A stretch of DNA of 64,000 bases from Stenopsyche tienmushanensis (lineage: Eukaryota; Arthropoda; Insecta; Trichoptera; Stenopsychidae): assembly GCA_008973525.1 (NCBI GenBank), contig WACJ01000192.1, forward strand, positions 62,001 through 126,000. Direction: 5' to 3'. Positions 1 to 11,402 of the stretch are shown piece by piece. Both the position numbers and the translations under genes were made by a program. The notes beneath the pieces are model-generated. The model made no database searches and had not been told where the DNA came from. It saw only the letters and a list, made by a program, of their open reading frames with translations. Position 1 is the first letter of the stretch, and the number at the start of each line of letters is the position of its first letter.

Positions 1-2327
1 ATCTTTTAAGGAAGAAACTTTAATTTTTTGACTATCCGATCCGACCCTAGAAAGACCGACGACTATTGTGTTTTCATCAATGTCACCGATATCTAAAATG
101 AAAAACATAAGATTTTAGAAATTCATTCTAGACAATTCACATGTTTAAACGCTATATATACCTGATTGATTTTCTGTCCTGGATTGCAAAATTTTCATCA
201 ATTGAGTACTGGCTTCACTCACAGACATAAATTTAGGATCCATGTATTGTCGGACTTTTTTTGTTAAGCTTTCTTCTGTTGGTTCTTTGACTTTGATATC
301 TACAAATAAATACATTTAGATTTATATGTATTATATATGTTAGGGGGATCCGAAAGTGTTCGAAAATTTTGAGATCTTATATAAAATATCCAGATCCGAA
401 ACTAATGAAGACTACATTTGGCAATTTCAGTTGATTATATTTAAATTTTATGGCGGTTAAAAAATTCTATAGAATTTGATTTTTTGATGAATAGTATATA
501 TGAACATTTATGAGTTTTTATAAAAAAAAAATTAAAACATATTGAGAATGTTTAGACGTGTAGGAGTACCTTTACGGCACGACTTTGCCATCGATGCATA
601 AGCGTATAATGAGACGTAAGACACCCGTCTGTCTCACGATTTCCGGTCCGATAAGATTAAGGGATGAACAAAAAATGGGACGACTCCCGAATTTAGATAA
701 CAATGCACTAAAATCTCTAATCGAGTCAGATTCATGGCAAACAATCGAGGAGTTACTGCAAAGACAGACATCGCCATGGATCATTATGCCAGCACATTTA
801 AGTCATCGATAAAACATATGGTATGGGTACTGCATGCCTTTTTGTCCTTTTTTGAATCATATATGATGAAAAATCAATGACTTTCTCAAAAAACCCCACA
901 ATTCCAACACCTAAGCTCGATATATGGGGAATAATTAATTCATTATGCATTCGTGAAACCAAAAGAAACTATAACTTCACAAGTTTATTGTTGACAATTA
1001 GACGTTTTGCATCAAAAATTAACAGAGAAATGTCCGTAATTATTCAACAGAAAGAAATAATACTGAAATTGACACTGAATAAAATATGGGAATTAAACTG
1101 GATGAATTTCCATCTTTCCAGGGTCAATGAAGCACAGCTTGAGAGAAAAATGTGCATTTAAAATTGGTTTTTATTTGTTGGCAAATAGATCAAAATTTGT
1201 TGTATTTATATATTTTTTTACTAATAAACTTGAACTTTTTATACTAAATTTTCGAATACTATTGAATAATTTGCCCATCACAACAATGCCACAACAGATT
1301 AGTCCATCACAACAATGCTTCTTCGTTATAATATCACATTCAATAATTTACTAAATGATTATTCAAATAAAATATAAAATCTTACCAAGAAGACATAAAG
1401 TGTGCAAATTTCTGCTATAGTTAGCTAATATTTTATCGAAAAAGCTATCTGGCTTCCATGTTTCAGTCCAATAGGGAATGGATATAGTTTCTCCAAAACT
1501 ATATAATTGCAATCCGCAACATGCCACGCCATTTATTATTGAAGCATTTTGGATAACCTGTATTAAATTAAAGCATTTTATTACAAATTTACAAAATATT
1601 AGAAAGGGAGAGGATAATCGTTTGTAGTGTCTCCGCCGCATACATTATAGATATGCCACACAGTTCAATAATAACTCAAAGGTAAACTAGTAGTCCCTCA
1701 AATGGTGCATTTAATAAATTGTATTTCTATACACATAATCGAATGTAAATATTTCTTATTAACATCTCGTTAGATTTTAAGGATTTAATAATAACTTTGG
1801 TAGAAAAGTAAGCATTGAATGAGATGATTTGAAATGACTCACTCTGTATGGAATATTGAGTTCGACGGCTCTTAATATTAAATCAGTATGGGTGGTGGCA
1901 CCGAGAGGATCTCCGACAACCAAAAGTGCGACGTCACAATCGAGACTGCCGCTTAACATTTCCTGCGAGCGACTTTCACACATTTCCCTATCGGCTATAA
2001 TCAATTCTCTGCCGTAAAATTCTTCCTACAGAAACAATAACACATTGTAAAACTATATTTTGAATGAAGCTTCAAACGCATCAATTTAACACTTCAAACA
2101 TTGCGTTTTATATTTCGTATTCAATACCGATTGATCTCCTTTTGAAAGATTTCTTATAGTACTAATAATTTTGTTATCAGATAAATATTTACCAATGCTT
2201 CTTTGCCGACTGTAAGAATTGAAGTGTAGGATTCTAAATACACTCTTTGACATTTTTTCACAATTTCTAGCCCCTTTACTGTAATATCTTTGACATCTCC
2301 GAGTCCTAACCCTACCAAGTAAAACAT
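1..2327 (-). CDS. DPH5: Diphthine methyl ester synthase (DPH5), 3' end outside window
   Basis: SAM-dependent methyltransferase of diphthamide synthesis, the modification of a histidine in elongation factor 2; cytosolic. Exons read on the minus strand are 2327-2193, 2025-1843, 1557-1386, 299-162 and 92-1, all with GT-AG borders and matching phases, giving about 240 residues before the left edge (human DPH5 has 285). The start [20 protein letters not shown] is the typical N-terminus. Exon 2 carries [18 protein letters not shown], the conserved SAM/substrate loop of the tetrapyrrole-methylase fold, and exon 3 carries [20 protein letters not shown] followed by [12 protein letters not shown]. Exon 4 begins [11 protein letters not shown] and exon 5 contains [14 protein letters not shown], both as in the family. 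No stop or frameshift is seen. The C-terminal 45 or so residues must lie to the left. TFB2M starts 432 bp away on the other strand. Confidence 0.95.
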
Positions 2328-2759
2328 GATCGCGGAAGTTCCACCGCAAATTCAACTTGAGCGGGCAGAACTTAACGTCAAACTTTACGACCTGAAACCC
2401 GCTATCTGTCAGCTTATGCTATGGAACATAATTCATTCTCAAAAAGCGTTAAATGAGCCGTTGTTCAAATTTTATGAGTCAATTATTTTATTCATCTCTA
2501 ATAATATATATATAGTAGATTTTTTTTAATTCAACGTAGAGTAATATCAAAATAATTAGAAAAGTATTTATTAAACGGCTTCATAAGATTTTCAATAATA
2601 CGGTTTTTGTGGACATAAAATAAATGCTGCATGAAATCTTTGATGACGATTAATATCATTTATTTTTAATCATCACAAATGTCATAAAATAAAAATCATG
2701 TATATTTAAGGCCAAGCGGTGGCGAAAAGTTGTTTTGACGTTTAGTAAGTGAGAAGTGA
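2328..2759. promoter_or_regulatory. Shared intergenic region of divergent DPH5 and TFB2M
   Basis: This 432-bp AT-rich stretch separates the DPH5 ATG (minus strand, 2327) from the first in-frame ATG of TFB2M (plus strand, 2760), so it must hold both 5' UTRs and both promoters. No clear TATA box stands out. The last 60 bp before 2760 are less AT-rich and may be the TFB2M leader. A bidirectional promoter is inferred from spacing only. Confidence 0.5.
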
Positions 2760-5700
2760 ATGCGCGGGCGGGTTATACGAATCACATTTTACGAAAGGAT
2801 GCGGTTGACGCAGTTATTGCGGTCAGTGCGAAGGTACAGCGTGAAGCTGTACCCTGGGGAGGGCGAGGGTACAAAGGCAGGTGCAGAGCGCCTGGCGGAG
2901 CTCCTCGCGCCGAGGTTGCAGGGTTCGAGTCCAGTGATAGAAGTCAATCCGGGACGCGGTCATCTGACCCGACGGCTCCTCGACGGAGGTCTCGATCGTC
3001 TCACCTTATTGGAAGCGAGCTCTGCGTTCGCTCTCGATCTAGAGGTACTCCCCGATGACCTATTGTGCATTACTCTAAATTAGGAATAGATAGTCAACTT
3101 TTCACCTCCTCATTCGCTTAATATTAAAGGTAGCACGATCTATGAGTTTCATTTAGGATGCTAACCCAGCAAATCATCTGAGTAAATGTATCGATGGGTG
3201 TTTATGAGATTGTGAGGATTTATAAAGTATGTTGTAATTACATTAGTCTCCTTTTTCGGAAATATTCAAATGGTTTATCTATTTAGTCATAATATGATTC
3301 TATAAGATATGAGCTAGATAAATTGAATATCATTTTGCACATATTCGAATATAATGAAGGCATTTTTTGATTTTGCTATCGGCTCTCAAATTCATTAATA
3401 TCAATATTTTATTTCTTACAGATTTTCTTGAAAAGTTGTATTTCCACAATATTTTCAGTAAAAGGATTTTTTCATCCAGTCATACACTTTCAAGCTCAAA
3501 ATATCTTCAAATTATTTTTCCATGTCCGATTTAAATCTGTTATTGTGGCTATTGAATTTTTTTTATCCCCTTTGGAGTTACATCGTCTTTTATAAATATA
3601 AAAACATGACAAAACCCCTACCGCCCACTACCAAAGCTTGAATACCTACTAGTGGGCAATAGGAATTAAGTTTACTACTATTGCCCTAGACTCAGTGGCA
3701 GATTTAGTTTAAGATAAAGTTTAAAGCCAATTGACCCATTTGGTTTTTCAGTATAGGACAAATTCTGCCAGTCGACCCATTATATATGCGGTTTCCTATT
3801 ACAATATCACTGTTACGCGACATATGCCTAGACTAATTTTTAGTTTTTAATCTCAGATTCTCAAGAACGACTATCCAGGCAGAGTGGACTTCAATTTCGT
3901 TGAATTTTATAAAATTTGGAAACAGGCACATCAAGACAGAATGGATAATGGAGGGCGTATCAACAGTATTTTCAAAGATATAAAAGTCAAAAAGTGGGAA
4001 GAAGGTTTTTCCAATATTCACATTTATCTTTTTTTCATTGAGAATAAAGACTTTTATATTTTATTTATAGCTCAAATTATTGCTTATTAAAAACATTCTA
4101 TTACAGATATCAGTATGATAGTCATCGGATCGGCACCACCTTTGGAATTCTTTCGACATTTGATAACATCGGTAGTATGTCAGGACAGTCTAATATATTA
4201 CGGAAGACCAGAATTCTATTTCACAATGTTGCCCTCTGACTATTGTGTGAGTATGATTTTATTTTAATTATGAAGGATTTTTTTACAAAGGCCTGATATA
4301 AACAAATTACTCATAAACATGTATCTTGCAATATCTTCAGAGACTACTGACTGAAGGACCCGACCGAACAAACCTTTACTACAGACCCACACCAGTCATG
4401 TTTAATGCACTATTTGACCTAAAATTGCTAACAACACTCCCCAGAGAAGGATTCTTTCCAGACAAAATCAAGTCCAAAGGAAAGACGAAATTCAGCTCCA
4501 AGGTATTTTTTATTCATATTTTTTTATAACAAGCAAAAAAAACCACATTCAACTGAAAATGGCAAAGTCGTGCTGTAAAGTTACACCTCTAAAAATTCTC
4601 AAAATATTTTAATTTATTTATAGAAAATCGTAAATTTTCATACTTACTATTCAACAAAAAATTGTATTCCAAAGAATCTTTTGACCATCATAAAATTTAG
4701 ATATAATTAACTGAAATTGCTATCGTCGGATAAGCTATTAAGCTCTTTCAACAAAGATAAGACCTTGACTTTCGTTGGCGTTGTCTTGAGAGCAGGTGTT
4801 TGTTTTGAAAATTAAGATACTCGCATCATTCTTATCGTTGACCAATTTTGTTATTCCTCCTTGACTGTTCTGGAGAGGCGTCATTAGCCGAGTATCACCA
4901 CTCCTTCAGAAGTAAACTGGCAGGGTTGCACGGTAATTCTATCCGAATCCGAATATTCCGAAGAAATTAAGGAATATTGTATGCTATCAACAGTGTCAAG
5001 GTTCATTTATTGAGCCTGGTTCATTATTAAGCTTGTTACATGCTACGCCGGAGTTGACAGAAAAGTGGATTTACATTAGAGCGTTGCGTATATGTTCTCC
5101 GGTTTGAAAGGGTTAATACTATGTTTATGATTGTGCATAAGAAGTTTAATCCTAGCTAAGACATATACTTCCTTGAAATTCTATAAAAGCTAATGTGTTA
5201 ACTTTCTCTTTTACCAGATTATTGACTTAGATAGCGAATATTTATATTTAGTTCACATTACTGGGCGAAAAAAATTACCATGCTTGGCTGATCAAGTCCC
5301 CTTATTATGGTATTTCTTCAAACATCATCTAATGAACAAGCGAAACAGAATCATTCCGATGTTAGAGTGAGTGAAGAACTGTTTTCTTTTCGTGCGCTGG
5401 TCATAGACTTACTACATTGTCAATAGATATATTTAAATTTTCATTTTAGACAGTGGATTCCAAGCTGCGGGGTGTGGTTGATCACAGGTCAAGATCCTAT
5501 TGCTACAAGAAAAGAATTCGGCCCGAATGAGAATGACGCTCCACTACCGCACATTACAATATTTACCCAATTTAGTGATTTGTCACCTCAACAACTAATA
5601 ACTCTTTTTAAAAGGTTCTTGGAATATATTTGAATCTCTGATCAATTTCGACGCGTCTTCATTGTGATTTTATGTTTTTTAACTTTGCTTTTAGGTTCAT

Positions 5701-5839
5701 ATCATGGCCGGAATTCGAAGAATCTCCTTTTAAAGAAGCTTTAGAAAATCATATGTATAGAAGTTTGGCAATGTCAGAACAAGGGTCAAAAATTGAAAAC
5801 TTTGACCAAGAAGACAAACCACACGAACAACTGATTTGA
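2760..5839 (+). CDS. TFB2M: Mitochondrial transcription factor B2 (TFB2M)
   Basis: Member of the rRNA adenine N6-dimethyltransferase (KsgA/Dim1) family that opens promoter DNA for mitochondrial RNA polymerase. Exons: 2760-3044, 3857-4004, 4107-4246, 4341-4502, 5218-5366, 5450-5614 and 5695-5839; all introns are GT-AG and phases join, giving 397 residues (human TFB2M 396). The Arg-rich N-terminus fits a mitochondrial presequence. An ATG at 2799 (residue 14) has a better context, with A at -3, and may be the true start. VIEVNPGRGHLTRRLL (residues 59-74) is the SAM-binding motif I in the B2 form. WEEDISMIVIGSAPP after exon 2 and LYYRPTPVMFNALFD in exon 4 match B2 rather than B1. The C-terminus reads FISWPEFEESPFKEAL. 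Intron 1 holds a family-C repeat and intron 4 a TTAA-flanked family-B element. It could be confused with TFB1M, but motif I and the middle region argue against that. Confidence 0.9.
3101..3230 (+). repeat. Family-C interspersed repeat in TFB2M intron 1
   Basis: From the segment TTCACCTCCTCATTCGC onward this aligns with 24960-25125 (plus) and with the minus strand of 56600-56700, sharing an AAGGTAGCA block, a GAGTTTCATTT block and an ACCCA block. The longer copies begin with a CATCATCATAGTG head and a GTCCAYTGCAG box. That layout resembles the 3' part of an RTE-like LINE or a derived SINE. The class is inferred. Confidence 0.5.
4742..5112. mobile_element. Family-B TTAA-flanked miniature element in TFB2M intron 4
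   Basis: A 371-bp element lies between TTAA 4738-4741 and TTAA 5113-5116. The left end is GCTCTTTCAACAAAG and the right end, read inward, is CCCTTTCAAACCGGAGAAC. TTAA duplication is the signature of piggyBac-type transposition. The right end matches 63358 onward (TCCTTTCAAACCGGAGAAC), and the interior matches 56849-57157 and 63500-63690. No transposase is encoded. Confidence 0.7.
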
Positions 5840-6079
5840 GACTGTCTAAAGATTCAAATATCTTTCGGTTTTAAAAATGATTTAAAAACATACATATGAA
5901 CTTGTGTAAATAATATGTTCAAATCAATATATTGTATGTTTTGTCTGAATTATGCGTTTTTTTTTTTCAGAAAAGATCATTTTATAATAATCTATAGCCT
6001 GCGTAAAAACTTTGAATTATTAAAATAATTAATTATTCCCAGACATTCAGAATGATTAAAAAACGGGATAAAGGAAAAA

Positions 6080-6105
6080 AATAAAATTTACGAGGATTAA
6101 ATAAA
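6080..6105 (+). terminator. Candidate TFB2M polyadenylation signals
   Basis: Two AATAAA hexamers at 6080-6085 and 6100-6105 lie about 245 bp past the TFB2M stop codon (5839) and are the first canonical signals downstream. A T-rich tract follows at 6111. Which one is used cannot be told. Confidence 0.4.
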
Positions 6106-6166
6106 AGAATGTTTTATTTCATATGCTCCTTATTTACAAGTTATTAAATGTATATAGCGACATTAA

Positions 6167-6319
6167 CCCTCTTGCAGCAATTTTTTTTATAATCATAAAC
6201 GCACATAAAAATAATTTAAAATGTTTTGTACGTGTGTATAATTCAATTACGATTCAAAAATCATACTCGAGTATACAACCAATGGATTTTAGACTCTAAC
6301 AATGAACGCTGCAGAAGGG
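6167..6319. mobile_element. TTAA-flanked MITE, 153 bp
   Basis: Bounded by TTAA 6163-6166 and TTAA 6320-6323. The ends are CCCTCTTGCAGC and, on the other strand, CCCTTCTGCAGC, an imperfect terminal inverted repeat. The interior is AT-rich without coding. A piggyBac-like MITE is inferred from TTAA plus the CCCT ends. Confidence 0.65.
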
Positions 6320-6481
6320 TTAAAACGTTCTATCAAAATAAATTAAAATAAGTATATAATCTTCTGAAATAAAAATAAATTATTTTGTGAAAATCGAGTG
6401 TTGAAAATACATAAAGTCTAATATGCAAGAATAATTTAAAAATAAATATTGCACGTAATAATTTCGAAATGTTTGCATATA

Positions 6482-6556
6482 TTAACCCTCTGGATGCTAA
6501 GCAACGATATATCGTCGATTGTGAATCGATGAGGACTGCAAACAATGAATGCTAGT
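6482..6556 (+). repeat. TTAA/CCCTCT repeat end with ACGATATATCGT palindrome
   Basis: Begins TTAACCCTCTGGATG and carries the perfect palindrome ACGATATATCGT at 6504-6515. About 70 bp align with 49682-49750, including GAGGACTGCAAACAATG. It looks like one end of a piggyBac-like element; the opposite end was not found. Confidence 0.5.
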
Positions 6557-7151
6557 GTTTAAACTTGTAGAAGACTAAAATAGCATGCGTTCATCAAATA
6601 ACACCGTAGCAGCCAAAGGATTAATGGAAATTAAAATAGATTTTTCAGGAACACAAGTTTCATTCTCAGCGGAATATATTGGTACTATTAATTTACATAG
6701 TATAAAAGGAATTTTGTATATGTACATAATTTTTAATGTATATAATATTGTATCAAATATCGACAGTTTTATAATTTTACAACACAGTAAATATCAATGG
6801 AATGTATGAATTTAACGAATGAGCTTTAAACTATAAATATTGTAGAGAATATGTCCACAAATTGTTGAAAATGAACGCCGCGTTATATTATCGACAAGAA
6901 TTATTTGAGTATAAATTATTAATACACATACGCCTTTGAAATTAAATAAATAGGAAAAATGATGAATCTGAACATGGTTTTCATCAATATGGAAAAAAAT
7001 TTCAATAATTGTCCGATAACATAGCATTGATAACGGAAAAGTGTATAATACTATTTTGTATGATAAAAAATGCCAATTAACTAAATATATTTAAGACTGC
7101 CACTGCTATTTAAGTTAGTTTTAAGGAAGGTGAATTTTAACAAAGACTTAA

Positions 7152-7998
7152 GGGGGGGAACCGGTTTAGACAATTTTATAAATAGTAAAACTATTCAAGA
7201 ATATGTTTTTAATAAAATTCTGATTTTATAAGCACTATAGTGAATGCAAATTGGTGTCAGAGCACGCGATACATGGTACGGAGTGGTTGTATAGAAGACC
7301 CTTATTCACTACCTAGCTCAATATCCTTGTACTACGGGAAGAAGAACGAAATGAAAGAAGAGAGAGATGTCGACAGTCGTTCTTATTTGTAAATTCTTAG
7401 AATAGAAGTCTTTGCTAGAAGGTATTAGAAGCGGTTATATCGTTTCGGCAAAGCGTCGATTAGGATCAGTTTAGCTTTGACTTTCATAGCATGTGTTGAA
7501 AGTTAGAAGTCAAAATATAATCTTATTCGAATGGAAAACAAGATACCACAGACCGATGTAGTAAACCACGTAACTGATCCTTCCACGGAAATCGACACAT
7601 CAACAGTCAATCAAGTTGAAAAAGCTAGTGCCAGCAAAAAAAGCTAAAATACTTGGAACTTAAGTGCACACACTCAAAATTATGCGTATAAAAAAGAAGA
7701 AAGGTTGCTATATAGTTCTGGAATAACTAATTAACTGCTGAGTAGCTTATATCATTTATTACCGCCTTAAATTTCTTCCTGCTCATATTCTTAAAAAATA
7801 TATTACTAATAAAATTTAAATAGATTTTAAATAAAAATTGTGTCTTTTTCAGTTCCTGAATGACTAAAAAAAATTAAGATGTACTTCAAAATATTAATAA
7901 AATATTCCCTAAGTTTAAACAAATTCTAATATTTTTTTCCCTGTTAAAAAAATTATGAAAAACACTAAAAAATCTGCCTCATAAACTGGTTTCCCCCC
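7152..7998. mobile_element. TTAA-type element with GGGGGG ends
   Basis: An 847-bp segment has inverted ends: GGGGGGGAACCGGTTTA at 7152 and, on the other strand from 7998, AAGGGGGGAAACCAGTTTA. The left flank is TTAA 7148-7151; the right flank is TTGA, a one-base decay. Inside, an open frame at 7531-7647 codes for 38 residues, starting MENKIPQTDVVNHVTDPSTE and ending in a Ser/Lys tail. It may be the stub of a transposase 5' end left by internal deletion, but I do not recognise it. A piggyBac-like origin is inferred. Confidence 0.55.
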
Positions 7999-8242
7999 TT
8001 GAGATCAGATCAATAAGATCATCCATAGAAAATTAATTGTATAAATGCCACCGTGAAAGTAGAACAAAGCAATGCAATCAGAGAAAGTTAACTTTGCCGA
8101 TACAAACACAGAAAAAATAGCATAACATGTAGCAAAATTCCACAAACTCATTTGACATTCAATACAAGGGTATAAATTATTAAAAATGGACACAATATAA
8201 GTTACTCATCACCTTGGAATATCTCTAATAAATAAAACTATA

Positions 8243-8794
8243 TAGTAAAACCTCAATTATTGGAATAAATTTGGGACGGAAGTGGTCCAAATAATCAAAA
8301 CAGATAAAAATAATCCCTTTACTGCAAATTGGTGGTGGTAGATGTGGTGTGTGTCTTAAAATTCCGAACGATTAAAGATGCGTTTAATAATATTGCATAG
8401 CTTAATTTTATCATCTATTTGTGATCAATTTTTTTTCTCCGACGTCCCGTCTTATTCTAAAAGTTATCACATGTCTCGAATACATATAAAATTGAAAATT
8501 TTTGTGTCATAGATCTTTAATAATCAACCAATTTCAATTTAATGATCTAAATATAATGATTAAAACTGATTGCTCGATAAAAATAAGTAAACCGTCTTTT
8601 ATATCAATCAAACTAGGCGCATTTCTACCAAGAATTAACACCAAATTTTGCATCCAAAATACATGACGCGGCCATGGCAACCCTTCTCACATAATGTAAA
8701 TATTTATTACATTTTCAATACATCGTTTTATAGTGAATTTTCAATATACGAATATGAAACAATGTTAAAACCTTAGACAACTGAGGTTGTACTG
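8243..8794. mobile_element. pogo/Tigger-like MITE flanked by TA
   Basis: TA dinucleotides at 8241-8242 and 8795-8796 bound an element of about 552 bp. The left end is TAGTAAAACCTCAATTATTG and the right end, reversed, is CAGTACAACCTCAGTTGTC. The form CAGTAnAACCTCnnTTAT is typical of pogo/Tigger ends and is shared with 16226-16721. No coding is seen. Confidence 0.6.
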
Positions 8795-8963
8795 TATATT
8801 CATGATAACTTTAATGTCGAGAGTAAATTTTCAGCTGATTAAAATTTCATATTTACACCCATCCCCTAAATTGACAAATGGGGTTTGATATAAAATACAA
8901 ATTTATTATGCTTAAATGTATGTGTTAGTTATCAGGTTAGTTAGAATAAGCAAGAAATCTTAA

Positions 8964-9107
8964 CTCTTTCGCAACGGGAGACTCGTTATTTTTTCAATTT
9001 TTTAAATAAAACACTATGGAATACAGCCCACAACCTGTGCGTGCATCTGCAAATCTTCCATTACCAAGCATTGGGATTTAAGACACGCATCGCCCATCGC
9101 GAAAGAG
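8964..9107. mobile_element. TTAA-flanked MITE, 144 bp
   Basis: Sits between TTAA 8960-8963 and TTAA 9108-9111. The ends are CTCTTTCGCAACGGGAG and, reversed, CTCTTTCGCGATGGGCG. The same kind of end (CTCTTTCGCGACGGGAG) recurs at 15127. A piggyBac-like MITE is inferred. Confidence 0.7.
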
Positions 9108-10160
9108 TTAATTTACAAGTAGTTACCTACTAAGAAAATTAAGGGATGAATGTTTAGGAGATTCTTGCCATAAAACATCAATAAAGTGAGATTTTTACAT
9201 AAAATAAGAGGGAAATAAATTTTAAATAGATAAATCAATAAATTATTAAAATACTTTTGATACACAATAAAGAGAATTAAACAAGTAACCTTGTTATCGA
9301 CATACAAATGGAAGTATCTAAAGTCGAGAATAAATAATTAAATATATATTGTGGTAATATTTCATAAAAATATTATCAATATTATTAGTTTTAAAACTAA
9401 GTCACACTTAGTTTTATGAAAATGTTCATATAAATAGTTGCAAATAAAAGTATAAATAAAAATAATTTCATAAAATTAAGTATCTTGGCCGTAATTATCA
9501 GAAAATCTCATACAGTAAGTATTTAATGTGTATTTTTTTTTCGCTTAAAATACAGTTTAAATTTAGTTTATTTTTTACATTCAGTCAAAGATGTGCAAAT
9601 TCTAATTTGCAAGGGATACGTAGAAAGTACGGCGCATGTAACAAAACTATTTTATGTCTCGTTAATGCCCTTTAAATTCAATATTCAAAACAAAATGGAT
9701 AGATCAAAATTAAAGTATGCGAAAAGAAACGACGAATACAGTAATAAGACGTGCGATTTTTAGTCACCGATTGTGTAATATTTAAATACAAGCAACATTA
9801 ATATAATTCGAAACAAACATCAAGCACCATGCTTAGTCAATTTTAACAATATCAAATATTAAAAATCACAATTATCTAAGGATCTACGTTTCAGAAGTTA
9901 AGTAACACCCATCCTAATGAAAGTTTTAATAGAAACGAATTACAAATTTCTATAAAACTGGTGCAATATTTGGACATTTTTTGTTTTATTTGCTTCGGTG
10001 CAATTTCTATATATCGTTCACGTAAAAGGCATATGCAGTATAAATTTGCACATGTTGTACTACAAAGATGTGTTGGCTAGAAATTAATTTTTGCTGCGTC
10101 AATGTTTGTAGCTATGTAAACACAAAAACTTCATTAAACGAATTGAAATGAACGGTTTAA

Positions 10161-10690
10161 CCCTTCTGCCAATAAAATGATTTTTTTTTTAATAATGGCT
10201 ATGTATTGATCTTACCAAATCTCTCCGACGTTGTTCATTGAAGGGTTTAACAGAATTTACAGTTTAAAAAATATGTCCGAGATCCTTGTGTTTCGAGAAA
10301 AAAGGATATTTCTATTTATACCCCTAGAGTCAATGAAAGTGGTCTGGCCAGACCCTGATTTTTTTTCGTAGAATTTGTATGTAAAATCACGTTTTTATTT
10401 ATGTTCCGTACGGAATTTTTTATCCTTTCGCTCCATAAGATATTTTATCATATTTCTCATGTTGATCTGTGTATTTATCTTTGTAATAAGAAATCATTTT
10501 GCATAATATATTTGGAAAAAACCATATTTAGTATGATATTTTTCTTTTAGCTATGCTGCAGAAAATGTTTCTACACCAAATACTTGCTTGAAAAATGTTC
10601 TTTTGAGCACCGAGTCTGTCAAATGTCTGAGGATCTAGCCAGACCACTTTCATTGACGGGAGATAATACAAACATTCATCGACAGAAGGG
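10161..10690. mobile_element. TTAA-flanked fold-back element
   Basis: A 530-bp element lies between TTAA 10157-10160 and TTAA 10691-10694, with ends CCCTTCTGCC and CCCTTCTGTC. A second, inner inverted repeat pairs 10329-10353 with 10635-10657 (core CAATGAAAGTGGTCTG). The left arm contains the 14-bp palindrome GGTCTGGCCAGACC at 10341-10354. No coding is seen. Confidence 0.65.
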
Positions 10691-10823
10691 TTAAAATACA
10701 TTTGAAGATTGCTCTGTTAAAAACTGATTACATTGCCACAAAAATAATTTTTGAAGTACAATATTATTAACTTGACCGTTTTCATTTACACAATTATTTA
10801 AAAAATTGTGATCCAGTTCTTAA

Positions 10824-10829
10824 TTTATT
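10824..10829 (-). terminator. Candidate AFTPH polyadenylation signal
   Basis: Reading leftward from the AFTPH stop at 11403, TTTATT at 10824-10829 is the first AATAAA on the minus strand, giving a 3' UTR of about 575 bp. This rests on the hexamer alone. Confidence 0.35.
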
Positions 10830-11402
10830 TTTAAAACATATCGAATACTTTTAATACATCCATGCGTATTTATAAATCTATAGGACTATATTTCAACAGT
10901 GAAATAATTGATAATGCCGGACAAAAAACAAGACATGATTCCACTATAATATCAATACTAAATGCTTCGATTCAATCAATACTGCCTCAACCAACTTATA
11001 ATTTATCACATAAAAACGAAATTTTGCATGGTAACTAATGAAATTCATAAACGTACAATAAATTAAATATATCTAAACGTTGTTGAAGTGGCTAATAATT
11101 TTGGTCATGTTGAATTTGGATAAAGAAAATTAGAAATTTTTCCCTACTCTTTTTCTCGTATGAATTTACATATTTGGCATTTTTTTTTTAAAATATTTAC
11201 AAGATTTCATTTCATACCCAAAACCCATTTTATAACACATAATTGACGTTATATTTACATACATGTGGATGTTTACGTGTGTTATTAGGCAACTAATAAA
11301 GGTACAATTTAATATCACATGTCGAACGTACTAAAAGAGTATTAGTAAATACATGTTTAATGTTTAAACAATGCTCTCATCATTGCTTTCGCTCACACAA
11401 TG

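Noticed and set aside
2905..2945. GGTTCGAGTCC, a perfect pol III B-box, suggesting a tRNA
   Set aside because: It lies in TFB2M exon 1 in frame (LQGSSP), and no cloverleaf arms can be paired around it.
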